Shown in pieces: positions 20,916 to 31,695 of a stretch of DNA of 64,000 nt (positions within the stretch are counted from its first letter, which is position 1; every line of letters starts with the position of its first letter). The notes beneath the pieces are model-generated. The model saw only the letters and a program-made list of their open reading frames with translations, had not been told where the DNA came from and made no database searches. The stretch is from contig NW_020312827.1 of the NCBI RefSeq assembly GCF_003265705.1, positions 23,292,896 through 23,356,895 on the forward strand, read 5' to 3'. The position numbers and the translations under genes are program-made. Source of the stretch: Callorhinus ursinus. Its lineage: Eukaryota > Chordata > Mammalia > Carnivora > Otariidae.

Positions 20916-21899
20916 CTGTTTCAAGGAGGGAATGAGATTTTTTCTGAGGCTGACTTGGACTCACACAGAGTCCGACATTTCCCTTCAATTACTCCCCAGT
21001 GAAGAGAACAAGTTATGATGTGAGTGAAGATGGGACCAAGTGGGGAGGGAGGTCATCGTCATGAGACCATCTTCTAGGAACAGATAAAAAAGATAACCAG
21101 AATTAGTCCAACTGTTTGGTGTTGGGCAAATGGGCATCTGACTCTGGTGACCCCAAGGTGGCAACAGCACAGGTCAAGGCTGTATCGGGGACCAACCAGT
21201 GACCCTGGGACCTTACGGGCACTGAGGCATTAACACATCAGATGATGTCCCGTTTCCCCACTGCCCCTGCCTCAGATCTCAGCATGCTCCAACAGTTTCA
21301 GAGCCTTGTTACTGAGCCAGCACCAATGACCTCGCCCCTCCTGAGCATCCACCTCCTTAGCTCAGACTTGCGCCAAGGATGGAGTCACAGCCTTTAGTGG
21401 TCTTCCCATACAAAAACACCCCCACCTTCTCAGACGTTCTGGTGTGACACAACCCACCCCAGGCCCTGCAGAGTTATAGAATCAGCATGCCACTCAGGGC
21501 TTGTCCCCAGGGATCTGATGGCCCAGAAAGCAGCATCTTTGCTCTCCAAGGTTCTTTCGTGTTATAGCCTCTCCCCTTCCCCAGTCTCATTAAAATTCCC
21601 TGCAACGAGTGGTAGCAGTAGGTTTGCCCAGCAGGTGCCAGAAAGTAACTGAGAAAAGGGAAGGGAAATCTCAGAGATTGCCAAGAGACCTCCCAGGTCC
21701 CTTATCATCCCATAATGGGTTCCTCTTCATAACACGTAGGAGAAACCAACTGGTTTCCTGCACCCACCGAGGCTGAGAAGTGGCAATAAAATGAAGGGGA
21801 GGAGTGGAGAAGAGAAGTCTCTGGATCCCACAGCTAAGTCTCTGGTCTTTTGTCTGAGCCACTGGGAGCCCCTGGTCCCTTAGGAAGAGGCGGGTGTAG
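20916..21899. other. unassigned non-coding sequence
   Basis: Moderately GC-rich, no CpG cluster, no named repeat and no open frame above about 70 aa. Confidence 0.4.
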
Positions 21900-22240
21900 G
21901 AAAATGCTCTTTTCTGCAGCTGTTACCACTTAACCACAAATCATTTATTTCATCTTCTTAGCAAGCTCAAAGTGTATCCAATCCCACCGACTGCTTTCTT
22001 AAAATCTTAAGACTTAGCCTTCTCTGGTAGGACTTAGTCCCAAAACGAGATTGCCTTCCTCGTGTGATTCCCATTAGCAGGGAGTCTGTTATTAGCTTGA
22101 TATTTTATCTCTGACACTGTGAGAAATATTGCTGCCATAAACCCGGGTGCCCTTAGTAAAAGCTGAACTACTTGGCAAAAGCTAATAAAGTGAGGAACGA
22201 CAAAAGCAATTGGCTATGAATACCTAAGCAGCAAACATGA
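21900..22240. promoter_or_regulatory. candidate conserved non-coding element C
   Basis: Repeat-free. It has GCAGCTGTTACCACTTAACC (E-box plus an ACCACTTAACC stretch), AACCACAAATC (RUNX-like ACCACA), CATTAGCAGG, TTATTAGCTTGATATTTTAT, AAGCTAATAAAG and CAATTGGC. Motif density suggests regulatory DNA; conservation is untested. Confidence 0.4.
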
Positions 22241-23161
22241 CAGCTGCCCCCCAGGCTGGGCCACAGGCACGCGCAGGCACACACACCCTCAGTGTCACCC
22301 TCCCTAGGCGCTGCCACAATTGCCTTTTCTCATGACTTACCTGAGCCATCCCCTCCCAGCCCAATGCCCTACAGCCCAAGGGTCTCACTTGTTTATTCCT
22401 GAGAACCAGTGGATCGGGGCTTTCAGTTCCCAGCCATGAGCCCCTCCAGAGATTCTGAGAGCAGGGTGAGCTGTGGATCACTGCGTTTGTCACAAGCATC
22501 CCCAAGAGGTCCAAGGGGACCAGACTTCAGTGACTGCTTATTAGCAGAGATGCAATGAACATCTCTGGTCCCTGCACCACCATTTAGTGAAGTGTGGACT
22601 TCAGAACAAAGCAAAGCTGACTCAGCCCCCATTTCGGAAGATGTGGTTATCCAAGGGCCCCAGAAGACCTCTGATTAAAGCAGCCACATCAGAGAGGCAG
22701 CTTCTGCCATCCTGAAGGCAGGTGCCAGCCCGGCTTCTGGGTATGTACCTCATGTGCAGGAGGAAGGGAAGATGCTTGCTTGGTTATATCAATGAGCAAA
22801 TGTGCTGTCAGTCAGTGGACGAGCCCAGAGGAATTTTGATGAAGTCAGCATCTCTTCCTCTGGCTTGGGCTATCTATTTAAGGAACTCTGCCATGGGAGA
22901 GAATCCTATGCGGTAGCTGGAGATAAATGCTGATTGGTATACTTGGTGCTCTTAGCTTGAGGGACTCCAATATGCCCAGAGGTGAGCATGTTGGGTGTGG
23001 TTCCCAGGATAATCCTTACCCACCAGCTGCATCTGGTTGTGAATAACAAAAAGCACAAAAGCACAAGTTGGACAAGCCATGAACTACAAAGCATGGTCTT
23101 CCTCACCAGGTGATGAAGTGCTGAAAAGAGATCCAGCATGATGGATAGCCTGCTTGGAGCC
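22241..23161. other. unassigned non-coding sequence
   Basis: No gene or named repeat. The last 200 bp lead into an A run at 23162 and could be a retroposed tail, but there is no AATAAA signal within 40 bases and no clear target-site duplication. Confidence 0.4.
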
Positions 23162-23187
23162 AAAAAAAAAAAAAAAAAAAAAAAAAA
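23162..23187. repeat. poly(A) tract, 26 bases
   Basis: Uninterrupted A run. The left flank has no polyadenylation signal, so its source is unclear. Confidence 0.9.
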
Positions 23188-23198
23188 GATAGCATAAT

Positions 23199-23368
23199 GC
23201 TATGGTTCTTAGCCCTAGCCACATAGTAGAATCATCTGAGGAACTAAAAAGTAATAGTAACCACCAACCCTAGAGACCCCAACTCTGGGATCTGGGATGG
23301 GGCACAGGTATTTTCTTAGGGTTCCTCAGATGATTCTAACATGCAGCTCAAGTCAAGCATCAGTGCCT
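23199..23368 (+). mobile_element. hAT-Charlie non-autonomous relic (MER5 group)
   Basis: TATGGTTCTTAGCCCTAGCC at the start and CAGATGATTCTAACATGCAG near the end, with GTAGAATCATCTGAGGAACT between, fit the group that begins 'GGTTCTCAACCCTGGCTGC'. Confidence 0.7.
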
Positions 23369-23384
23369 AATAGAAGTTCCAGCG

Positions 23385-23560
23385 AGTTTAAAGCTGTGTG
23401 CTCCATCTTCACCGCAATTCAACCTCCTGGGGAATTTCACAATATATTGATGCTGGGGTCCCATGCCCAGAGTTTTGGAATAATTGCCCTGGGGACTTTT
23501 AAAACCTCCTCAGGTGATTGCAACGTACAGCCAAGGTGGAGAATGGCTGGTTGGAAGACA
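23385..23560 (+). mobile_element. hAT-Charlie non-autonomous relic (MER5 group)
   Basis: CAACCTCCTGGGGAATTTCA, GGGTCCCATGCCCAGAGTTT and CAGGTGATTGCAACGTACAG, ending GGTGGAGAATGGCTGG. It is a second element of the same group, next to the one at 23199. Confidence 0.6.
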
Positions 23561-23614
23561 TTTGATGCTGACAGCTGCCTGTCCTTTGTCTCTAATTTTA
23601 ACCTGATCTACTTG

Positions 23615-23815
23615 CAAGCACTAGATTTTGAATCAAGAGACTGAAGTTAAGCCTCAATTTTGTCACAAACTTGCTGTGGCGATGCAAGCAAGTCATTAAC
23701 ACTCTAGACCGCAGCTTCCGTCTGATTCTATCTCACAGAGTTGGTATAAGAATTAAATGAAATCATTTGAAAGTACTCTGAATAGAGTAACCTGCTATAA
23801 AAACATTGTTGTAAC
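23615..23815 (+). mobile_element. MIR SINE relic
   Basis: GATTTTGAATCAAGAGACTG, CAAGCAAGTCATTAACACTC, ATTAAATGAAATCATTTGAA and AGTACTCTGAATAGAG follow the MIR order on the plus strand. Confidence 0.7.
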
Positions 23816-24123
23816 TTTTCTTAGCCAAAAATCAGTTTCTACAGGGTACACACCTCAGCAGGAAGGGAGAGCATGTGCTAAGAGGAAGAGGGCCCCATGG
23901 GCAGATGACAATGATGCTTTGATGTTTAAGAGGCATTTTTCTACCATCCTTTAATTTGACCTCACCCTAGACAGGACTGTGAAATGATGATACCCCATAT
24001 TAGAGGACAGGAAACAAAGGCTCAGAAGGTTCATAGGGTGTAGTTGATGAGCGCATCACCCAGACAGCAGAAGCAACATTCAATGGGGTTCTATTGATTT
24101 GAGACCCAAGTTCTTTTCATTAT

Positions 24124-24275
24124 ACCAGTGGTCTTCACACTGTACTGTGCAGTGGATTGTTGGCCCCACCCCGAGTTTCTGATACAGTAGGTCTAGAGTG
24201 GGGGTCCAGAAATTTGCATTTCTAACAGTTTCTAGGTGGTGTTGCTGGTCCAGTGGCTACCCTTTGAGAACCAAA
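24124..24275 (+). mobile_element. MER5A-like hAT-Charlie relic
   Basis: ACCAGTGGTCTTCACACTGT and CTACCCTTTGAGAACCAA are the inverted ends. Internal TCTGATACAGTAGGTCTAGA and AATTTGCATTTCTAACAGTT match MER5A. Confidence 0.85.
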
Positions 24276-24329
24276 CTTGCTTTGGTGGTAGGGAATTGCC
24301 CCGCAGAATGAGACCACTATGGCTGTGGC

Positions 24330-24357
24330 AAAAAAAAAAAAAAAAAAAAAAAAAAAA
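24330..24357. repeat. poly(A) tract, 28 bases
   Basis: Uninterrupted A run after GCTGTGGC. No polyadenylation signal upstream and no recognisable retroelement body. Confidence 0.9.
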
Positions 24358-24554
24358 GTGGGAGAGGAGGAAATGGGGAAGAAAATGGACAATCTAAGTG
24401 TTATTAACTGCCTTTTAAAAAGGCATAAAAGGAAACAGGCTCAGTGAAGCAAAATATCCTATCAAAGACACAAGTATCCCACTATACCAGGGGAGGGAAC
24501 AAGAAGAGGGCTCCTAGAAGCTGGGGAGAATAGCGGGAAAGGCTTCAGTGCCAT

Positions 24555-24810
24555 GAACTCGTGAATAATAAGGGTCTAAAGGGTTTGAACCCCAATACAT
24601 TAGCCATGTGACTTTGGACAAGTCAATACAATTCTCTAAACCACAATTACCTGTAAAATTGAGAAAATCATAGTACCTGGCTCACAGGGATTGCTGGGAG
24701 AGCGTTTAGTAAGATAATGAATGTGAAACACATAATTTACCTGACATACATGAAGCACCCAATAAATGTTAGCTGCCATTTATAATCATTATGATTACTA
24801 TCACCATTCA
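24555..24810 (+). mobile_element. MIR SINE relic, near full length
   Basis: GGGTTTGAACCCCAATACAT, AGCCATGTGACTTTGGACAA, TGTAAAATTGAGAAAATCAT, AGTACCTGGCTCACAGGGAT and CACCCAATAAATGTTAGCTG. One of the best preserved MIRs here. Confidence 0.9.
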
Positions 24811-25623
24811 AACCACTGTCACCATCGGCGAGTGCTGAGTACATAATTGTGCAGAGTGCCATGAAGTAAGGCCCTAAGAAGTATTCCTCAACCTGTACAG
24901 ATGTCAGGAGTCTATGTCTGTGTCACTTGCAGTAATGCCTTTTATCTCAAGTTCAAGTAAAACAAAATGGATATTCCTTTGAGACTCTTCTAACTGCCTT
25001 TCAGCTCAGTGGAGATATATTTATTGTCATCAAATCACTATTGTGGGAATGGGTCATCTTAGAGCTCATTATCTCCCTCCTTTTCTCGATCCTGGTTTGC
25101 CCAGGACTGCCCAGAAATTTCCACATCCCAGGAAATCTCTCTGACTCAGGCAAAAGACCCTCTCCTTTCACACACCTCGATACTAAGATGAGTATTCAAT
25201 AGTAAGATGAATAGTTAATGATCGACATGGGCAAGCATACCTTAAAGGTGGAAAGCAAGGTAAGGGTCAGCTGTCCTGTCCTGGACCAAAGTACAAATGA
25301 ACCATAGCCTCAACTTTCCTGTTCCAGGGTCCTCTTCTATTTCCTATCAAGAGGGATCCTAAATACATTTATTCTGGGATGTAAAGGCTGTTTATGAGCA
25401 TAAGAGGGTTCCTAGTTCAGGGAATTTGCATTTCAACAAGAGTCAAATATTAGCTGAAGAGTGGAGGTAATTATGAGCAAAGTGAAATTTATACTTGAGA
25501 GTGAGGTATTTTGGACAATGCTGAACCCTGAAATCACAGACTTCTACTACAAGGGATACAAGTTCTCCCTTCCTTGCACCAGGGATTCTCATTAGAGAAA
25601 GAAGCACATCAGAATGATCATGC
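24811..25623. other. unassigned non-coding sequence
   Basis: No gene and no named repeat. The 102-aa minus-strand frame (25443-25751) runs into the adjacent DNA transposon relic and has no domain. Confidence 0.4.
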
Positions 25624-25812
25624 CCAGGGGTCAGCACATTACTTACAGCCTGTGGTAAGCCGAATCCTGTCCACCACTTATTTTTGTAAAAATTTGATTG
25701 GAATGCAACAATGCTCCTTTGTCTATGGCTGCTTTCCTGATACAACACCATAGTTGAGTAGTTGTAACAGAGACCCTATGGTCTGCAAAGCCAGAAATAT
25801 TTTATCTCTGGC
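25624..25812 (-). mobile_element. hAT-type non-autonomous DNA transposon relic
   Basis: CAGGGGTCAGCACATTACTT, CACTTATTTTTGTAAAAATT, TGTCTATGGCTGCTTTCCTG, AGTTGAGTAGTTGTAACAGA and GCCCTTTACAAA match a common mammalian element with ends in CAGGGGTCGGCAAAC form. I recognise it but cannot name the subfamily with certainty; the strand refers to its usual listing. Confidence 0.7.
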
Positions 25813-25827
25813 CCTTTACAAACTTCT

Positions 25828-25990
25828 TGCTATTCGAAGTGTGGTCCATGGACCAGCACGTGCATCACCTGGGAGCTTATTAGAAAGGTAGCATCTTGGG
25901 TCCTACCCCAGAACTTCTAAATCAGAATCTGCATTTTTAACAAATGTCCAGGTAATCTGTGTGCATATTCGAGCTGGAGAAGCAAACCAA
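25828..25990 (+). mobile_element. MER20-like hAT-Charlie relic
   Basis: CGAAGTGTGGTCCATGGACC, GCATCACCTGGGAGCTTATT, ACTTCTAAATCAGAATCTGC and TTTAACAAATGTCCAGGTAA match the MER20 order. Confidence 0.8.
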
Positions 25991-26570
25991 AGGGGCTTTT
26001 TCAAAGTATTTATGCCTTGGACTACAGATTCTGGATAATTCACTACCATGGCCCCTATCCATGCCCCCATGAGAATATCTTGGAGACATTCTTGGAGATG
26101 TCTTGAGAGCCACAATTACCACAGGTAGAGTTGTGAGACAAAATATTAACTATCCAGTTAAATTTGAATCTCTAAAAAGCAGCAAATGCTTTTTTTTAGT
26201 ATCAGTATGTATCAAATATTCCATGGGATAAACTTATAATTAAAAAAAAGACTTATCTGAAATTTAAATTTAAATTTAAAACACAGGACAGCCTATATTT
26301 TTTTAGGACATCTTGTATTTTATGTGCTAAATATTGCAACCCATAAATTGTGAGTTTGATATTTTGCTAGACTAGCTCACGGGACTCAGAAAAACACTCT
26401 AATTATTATTATTATTGATTTATTATAAAGGTTACAACTCAGGAACAGCCAAATGGATGATATGCATAGGGCAAGGTATGAAAGATGCACCACCCTCCCA
26501 GCACCTCAGTGTGCTCATTGAGCTCTTGGAGCTGTTAGAACCTGTCCTTTAGGGTTTTCACGGAGGTTCC

Positions 26571-26942
26571 ATTACGGAGGCGTGATGGATTAAATCATTG
26601 GCCGTTGGTGATTAACTCAGTCTCCATCCCTATTCCCCTTCCTGGGAAGGCTGAGGGGTGGGCTAAAAGATCCAACCCTCTAATCACTGGTTGGCTGACC
26701 CCTTGAAGCTATCTAGGGGCCCATCAAATGCTACATACATTAGCATAATGAAATGCTACATTACAGAGGCATGATGAATTAAATCATTGGCCATTGGTGA
26801 TTAACTCAGTCTCCATCCCTTCTCCCTTTCCTGGGAAGGCTGGGAGGAGGGGGTGGGCTAAAAGATCCAACCCTCTAATCACTGGTTGGTTCCCCCATTG
26901 AAGCTATCTCTGGGCCCATCAAAAGTCATCTCATTAGCATAA
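26571..26942. repeat. 189-bp tandem duplication
   Basis: Unit 1 (26571-26759) starts ATTACGGAGGCGTGATGGAT and unit 2 (26760-26942) starts ATTACAGAGGCATGATGAAT. They stay close, near nine identical bases in ten by eye, to the shared CATTAGCATAA end. Unit 2 carries a short G-rich insertion near GGGAGGAGGGGGTGGG. The divergence implies an old event. Confidence 0.93.
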
Positions 26943-27060
26943 ACTCAGGTACCTTGAAAGGGGCTTATTATAAAAGGGGCTTAGGTCATTCAGGAAATTC
27001 CAAGGCTTTTAGAAGCTCTAGGTGCCAGAAACTGGAGATGAAGTCCAAACATATATATTT

Positions 27061-27253
27061 TTTTTTTTAAGATTTATTTATTTGACAGAGAGAGACACAC
27101 AGAGAGAGAGAGAACACAAGCGGGGGGAGTGGGAGACGGAGAGACAGGCTTCCTGCAGAGCAGGGAGCCCAATGCGGGGCTCGATCCCAGGACCCTGGAA
27201 TCATGACCTGAGCCGAAGGCAGACGCTTAACCGACTGAGCCACCCAGGCTCCC
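27061..27253 (-). mobile_element. carnivore SINE, antisense, inside the LTR-like repeat
   Basis: TTTAAGATTTATTTATTTGA, GA tract, CAGGGAGCCCAATGCGGGGC and GAGCCACCCAGGCTCCCC. The target-site copies are CCAAACATATATATTT (27045-27060) and CCAAATATATATTT (27254-27267). The insertion cuts the ATATATTTCTTA end of the host element. Confidence 0.93.
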
Positions 27254-27359
27254 CCAAATATATATTTCTTACTGTGATCTCTTATACCATGATATCACAC
27301 TTCCTAAGGCAATTTTCCTGCCAGTATGACTGCCAGTAGTTTGTCTCATCCCTATGTGT

Positions 27360-27795
27360 ACCTGCCACTTCTCCCATCAACAGATAGACTATTTCCCTCC
27401 TCCTGAATCTGGGCTGCCTAGAAGTGGTATAAATGATGCTGTGCCAGTTACAGGCCTAGCCCTTAAGAAGCTTGACGATTTCCAATTCCATGCTCCCATG
27501 CAGCCACCATGCTACAAGGGAGTCCAGGCTATCCTGCTGGAGAGTGGGGCCACATGAAGAGGCCCTGGAAGAAAAGAGACCATATGGTGGAGAACAGCAG
27601 CCCCAGGTATATGAGAGAGATTTTCTTGATCTTCTATCCCAACCTATCTGGCAGATGAAGGCAGCTGTATAAATGACTGCAGCAATAGCATTTGGGGCAG
27701 AACTTCTGGGTCAACTCACAGAATGATGAAAAATCACAAATCATTGTCATAAGCAATGTTTTGTTACACAGCAGTAAATAACAGATACACTTCCA
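27360..27795 (+). mobile_element. MLT1-like LTR relic (ERVL-MaLR)
   Basis: AATGATGCTGTGCCAGTTAC, AGGCCTAGCCCTTAAGAAGC, TATCCTGCTGGAGAGTGGGG and the end TTTGTTACACAGCAGTAAAT followed by AACAGATACA. This is the order of MLT1-type LTRs ending in 'GCAGCAATAGATAACTGATAC'. No internal viral sequence is next to it. Confidence 0.6.
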
Positions 27796-28754
27796 TTGTC
27801 CTACATTAGGCACTTGACTTCACTCCCAAGAGTCTCTTCCTCTAAGGCTATATTGGGTAAAGGAAATAGCCATCCTCAAAGCTAAAGACCTAAGAAGCAC
27901 TGGACAGGTCCTCTTGGAACAGATGGCTTTTCTCTACTCACCATCCTAGGATGCAATTCTATTGTCCCAGGGTGCAATTCTGTTGTCTGCCAGTTGGTGG
28001 CTGGTTTTCTCTGTTCCCCCTTGGACTTGCTGCTGCAAACCAAGCTTTTGATGAGCTCATATTTCCAAGGCATGCTTCCCTCCCAGGAATCAGTGCAAGC
28101 CACTGGATGAGAACAGCATTCTTGTCTGCCATCCCTTCACCCTCTCTGCCTCTCTGTGAATTCAAGCTATTGGCAGAATTCATCCTGCTATCTTCTCAGT
28201 TACTGAAGATTCTGGGTTAAAAGGAGTCTAGAATCTCTCTTCGCACTTCCCTATGGGGGCACTTCTTCATCCCACTGCCCTCCATCTACTTTTCCCTTCT
28301 TCAGAAACTCCAGCAAAACTGCCCCTCAGCATCCTCATTAAGCAAGTGTCTTGCAATGATGTTTGGAGCCAACATGGCTACAGAAAGAAACTTACTTTTA
28401 TGTGGAATCTCAGAATCCAGGGAACTCATCCTAAGGGCCCACATGAGTGCAGGATAGGGATCAGCTGGGTGTTTCTCTCTGCCAGCAATTTAAAAGAAGC
28501 AACCCCTTCTTGACTCCAAAGCAACCAGCAGCCCCATTTGTCCACCCCACCCCAAAACTATTTTTTTTCCTCCTCACATATGTGGCTGGAAGAATCCTAT
28601 GTCTAAGGAAGAGTGCTCCAGGGTCTCTTGAAACCCCTCTCAACTCACATTCTCAGACACAGGCAATGCCATACGTGCACCTCCTCTCCAGGGTCCTGGG
28701 TCCCTTGCCTTGTTACCACTGACTGGGTCTGCTGGTTACAGCACTGTGGAAGGG
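27796..28754. other. unassigned non-coding sequence
   Basis: Contains a small 21-bp tandem duplication (27945-27986) and otherwise no gene or named repeat. Confidence 0.4.
27945..27986. repeat. 21-bp tandem duplication, diverged
   Basis: CCTAGGATGCAATTCTATTG at 27945 is followed by CCCAGGGTGCAATTCTGTTG at 27966; 17 of 21 positions agree. Confidence 0.75.
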
Positions 28755-28914
28755 GGCAAAGACCAGGCTTCAGAATAGCATGGACCTGAATTTGTATCCC
28801 ATCTGCTGACTGGCTTTGAAACTCTGCACAAGATTCTGAATTTCTCTGAGCCCCAGTTTCTTCATCTGATAGAACAAGGCAACAATATCTGCTTCTCATG
28901 TGACAGTATTTTTT
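28755..28914 (+). mobile_element. MIR SINE relic, left part, split by a SINE
   Basis: AGAATAGCATGGACCTGAAT, GAGCCCCAGTTTCTTCATCT and AAGGCAACAATATCTGC are MIR. It is interrupted at 28914 and resumes at 29041 with TTAAAGACCAGATACAGTAT. Confidence 0.8.
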
Positions 28915-29040
28915 AGAGGGGGGAGGGGCAGGGGAAGAGGGAGAGAGAAACGCAGGGCTCCATCTCCCGATCCCGAAATCATGACCTGAGCTGAAATCAA
29001 GAGTCAGGCGCTTAACAGACTGAGCCACCAAAGTGCCCCC
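28915..29040 (-). mobile_element. SINEC, antisense, inside a MIR
   Basis: AGAGGGAGAGAGAAACGCAG, GCTCCATCTCCCGATCCCGA and GAGCCACCAAAGTGCCCCCC, a shortened SINEC. The target-site copies are CATGTGACAGTATTTTTT (28897-28914) and CACGTGACAATATATTTT (29041-29058). A 132-aa minus-strand frame here (28645-29043) is translated SINE, not a gene. Confidence 0.9.
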
Positions 29041-29110
29041 CACGTGACAATATATTTTAAAGACCAGATACAGTATCTAGTGTGTGAAAAGAATTCAAAA
29101 GTAGTATTTC
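29041..29110 (+). mobile_element. MIR SINE relic, right part
   Basis: The second half of the split MIR: a TTTAAAGACCAGATACAGTA core and the following GTGTGAAAAG tail. Confidence 0.55.
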
Positions 29111-29254
29111 TCACTATCCTTCAGCTTCTACAACTGGGGTATGAAAACTGAGTGGGGCCAAAGACCCCCAGACAATTAAGTCTATTTGCCCTGCCAGGTG
29201 TCCTTGCCGAATGAGAAAAGCAACTCATGGCCATAATCTTGCCTTTTCTTCGAG

Positions 29255-29445
29255 AGGCAGTGTGTCCAACACAAAAAGCAAAGAGTTTAGTCAGGATATC
29301 TAAGTCTGTCTCAGCCTAACCTCTTCCACTGCCTTGCACACATCACTCCACCTCTCAAAAATGGAATTTCCTCATCTCTAAAATAAGAGAAATGAAATCA
29401 TTTGTGAAGGCCCCTTCAAGTGTTCAATTGTGAATTCCAAGATTT
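29255..29445 (+). mobile_element. MIR SINE relic
   Basis: AAAGAGTTTAGTCAGGATAT, CAAAAATGGAATTTCCTCAT and CTCTAAAATAAGAGAAATGA follow MIR order; the 3' part is degraded. Confidence 0.7.
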
Positions 29446-29743
29446 TAACCAGAGACTTAACTTTCCTGGGCCTGGATTCTGCTCCTATTTCTTTGTACAT
29501 TGAATTCACCCCAAGTGGATTAGACCTTGCACTTCCTCTTAGCTTACTTTACCCATTTGGGGGTCCTAGCAAGTTCCATACCACCCTATGCCCTGTAAGT
29601 CTGTCATTTCCACTCCTGAGCTGGTCATCAGGTGGCCCTGGCTGTGTGGCAACTACCGGGTGTGCTGAGAAGGAAGGTCCCTCTGTCCCCACCTGCAAAC
29701 AGAGGCCCCAGGGGTTCTAGTCCCCCAAGGACTTTGAGGCAGC

Positions 29744-29945
29744 TCCATCAAATAGGAATGTCTGCAATGATGGAAATGTTCTATAAGTCTACACTATTAG
29801 CCCACAAGCTGCATGTGGCTTTAAGCACTTGAAATGTGACTAGTGAGATGGGAACTAAAATTTAAATTTTCTTTCATTTTAATTTGTTAAAATATAAATA
29901 GCCACATGTGGCTAGTGACCACTGCATTGGATGGTGCTGCTTTAA
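29744..29945. mobile_element. DNA transposon relic with GCCACATGTGGC core
   Basis: ATGATGGAAATGTTCTATAA, CACTTGAAATGTGACTAGTG and AATAGCCACATGTGGCTAGT belong to a common mammalian hAT-type relic with inverted TAGCCACATGTGGCTA motifs. Subfamily not named. Confidence 0.65.
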
Positions 29946-31394
29946 GGGAAATGTTACAGAGAAGTAGCTTAAAGGGCAGAGCTGGAGTCACAAATATGTC
30001 TACAGATGACATTTACTCTGCTGGGAATTATTTATTCTTTGGGGCTGGAAGTTCTGGCTCACTCATAGCAACAACAACATAATTGCCAAGAAGAGGAGAG
30101 AAATATACAATACATAACCCCAGTCTCCAACCTCCCCCTAGGTATTCACCCATCCATTCACTTCCCGAGTGGGTACTCTGAAGTCAACAAGCTCCATGAA
30201 AACCTAAGCTGGCTCAGAAATGACCCTCAGGAACTTAAACTTTGACTGTGAGCTTATCTTCCTATATACATCATTGCCCCCAAACATTCCTGATTCATCT
30301 ATTCAACTCTCAGTGCTCTGAACAAAGAAAGTTAAAAAATAAAGACCCAACCTCCTGGGAAAATAATATCAATACCACACACCATGGCCTTTGCAGGGGT
30401 CCAGGAGTGCAGAATAAATTAGGATGCTTGAGTGAAAATTTTTATTTAGATCTTAAGTCTTTAGAAAAATCTCCAGTGGTACTAAGACACAGGGTTGGAC
30501 AACCTTTGTATCCTCAGGGCGGGCCCTGTGCACTGGCAAGAAGCCACCAGTCGATTAAAGATTGCTTAGCTTCCTCCCAATGACAGAGGCAGGAAGTTGT
30601 CCCCAAGCCCAGGTCAGCATTCACTTTATCATCCCCAGAGGTGCTCTGCCTTCACTCTGCCCTGCTTTCCCCATCACCTTCCCTCTCTCATAACCCCTGC
30701 TGCCTCCTTCACTAATTATCACTGGTACTTAGAAAACAACAAGATCCATAACTAGGATAAGTAACCAGTGCTTTGTTCCAAGACACCAGAATTCAGAAGG
30801 TGTAAAAATGGGTGGTGTCTCTGAGCTGAAGTTTAAAGACAGAGGTCATGCACCTCTCTCTATATACAATCAGGGGACCCACCATCTCCCTCTTTCATTT
30901 GGTTCTTTGCTCTCTACTCCCCAGTAAGTCCATTGTTATGAAGGCATATTTGATACCTAGCCCCAGAAGCGAAAATTACAGCAAACTACAGCTTCACATC
31001 TCAAGATACCACTGAGGCAGACACCAAATGTACTTGAACAAAAATCAGGGCTTAGCCTACATTCCAGAAAATTCTTGGAAATTAGAAATTCTAGAAAATT
31101 GGAGTAAGTCCTGGGCTATAAACATATATATGACCCAAACACCACTAAAATATGCCCATGGAGAGATGGAGGCATGTAAGGTTAAATGACTTGCCTTAAC
31201 CCAAGCAGAAAGCCATTGTCCCAACATAATGCATTGTATCCAACAGGATGCTGTCCCCTGGCCATCTCCCCAAAAAGTGCTCTCACAGGAAGGCAGATAA
31301 GAGGGAGCCTTGCGATGATCATATGTCAATATTTACTCTTCAAACGTGTTTCAGTAGCTAGGAACTGAAAGGACACCCTGCCTGCTATACCTCT
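29946..31394. other. unassigned non-coding sequence
   Basis: No credible gene and no repeat that I can assign. The 113-aa plus frame at 30242-30583 has no domain. Confidence 0.4.
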
Positions 31395-31510
31395 AGTTAC
31401 TAAGAGTAACTTCAGATAAGTCACTCAACCTCTATAGGCTCTTCCTTTCCTCCCCATCTATAAAATGTGGAGCAGAAGACCTCCGCAAGTGCCAAGCACA
31501 CACTTGCTAA
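31395..31510 (+). mobile_element. MIR SINE fragment
   Basis: TAACTTCAGATAAGTCACTC, AACCTCTATAGGCTCTTCC and CCATCTATAAAATGTGGAGC match the central MIR region. Confidence 0.65.
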
Positions 31511-31584
31511 CTTGAAACCTGGAACTGACTTAGGCTTCTGGAATGAGACTACTTCTGAGACCATAAACATAGACCCAGAAGCCT

Positions 31585-31695
31585 CTAGAATAGAATCTTC
31601 TTGGTCTTATTCACCCCTGTTTACTCCACGTGCCTAGAACAGTGCCTGAAACAAAACACATGGTCAGGAAACACTTAACTAAATAAATGAATATA
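31585..31695 (+). mobile_element. L2 LINE 3' end
   Basis: ATAGAATCTTCTTGGTCTTA, CCTAGAACAGTGCCTGAAAC and AACTAAATAAATGAA form the L2 3' end. Confidence 0.7.

Larger units (their letters stand above)
26345..27290 (+). mobile_element. ancient LTR-like repeat, internally duplicated and SINE-interrupted
   Basis: The order ATTTTGCTAGACTAGCTCAC, a TTTATTATAAAGG segment, GGAACAGCCAAATGGATGAT, CAGCACCTCAGTGTGCTCAT, ATTAAATCATTGGCC, CCAACCCTCTAATCACTGG, CATTAGCATAA, AATTCCAAGGCTTTTAGAAG and ATATATTTCTTACTGTG recalls a family of solo LTRs in mammals. I cannot name the family. A 189-bp part is present twice (26571-26759 and 26760-26942), and a SINE sits at 27061-27253. Confidence 0.5.

Noticed and set aside
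23162..23187. A26 run as the tail of a processed pseudogene
   Set aside because: No AATAAA within 40 bases, no target-site duplication and no gene match. The same holds for the A28 run at 24330-24357.
28645..29043. 132-aa minus-strand open frame
   Set aside because: Its N-terminal half is translated SINE sequence and its remainder a MIR, so it is not a gene.
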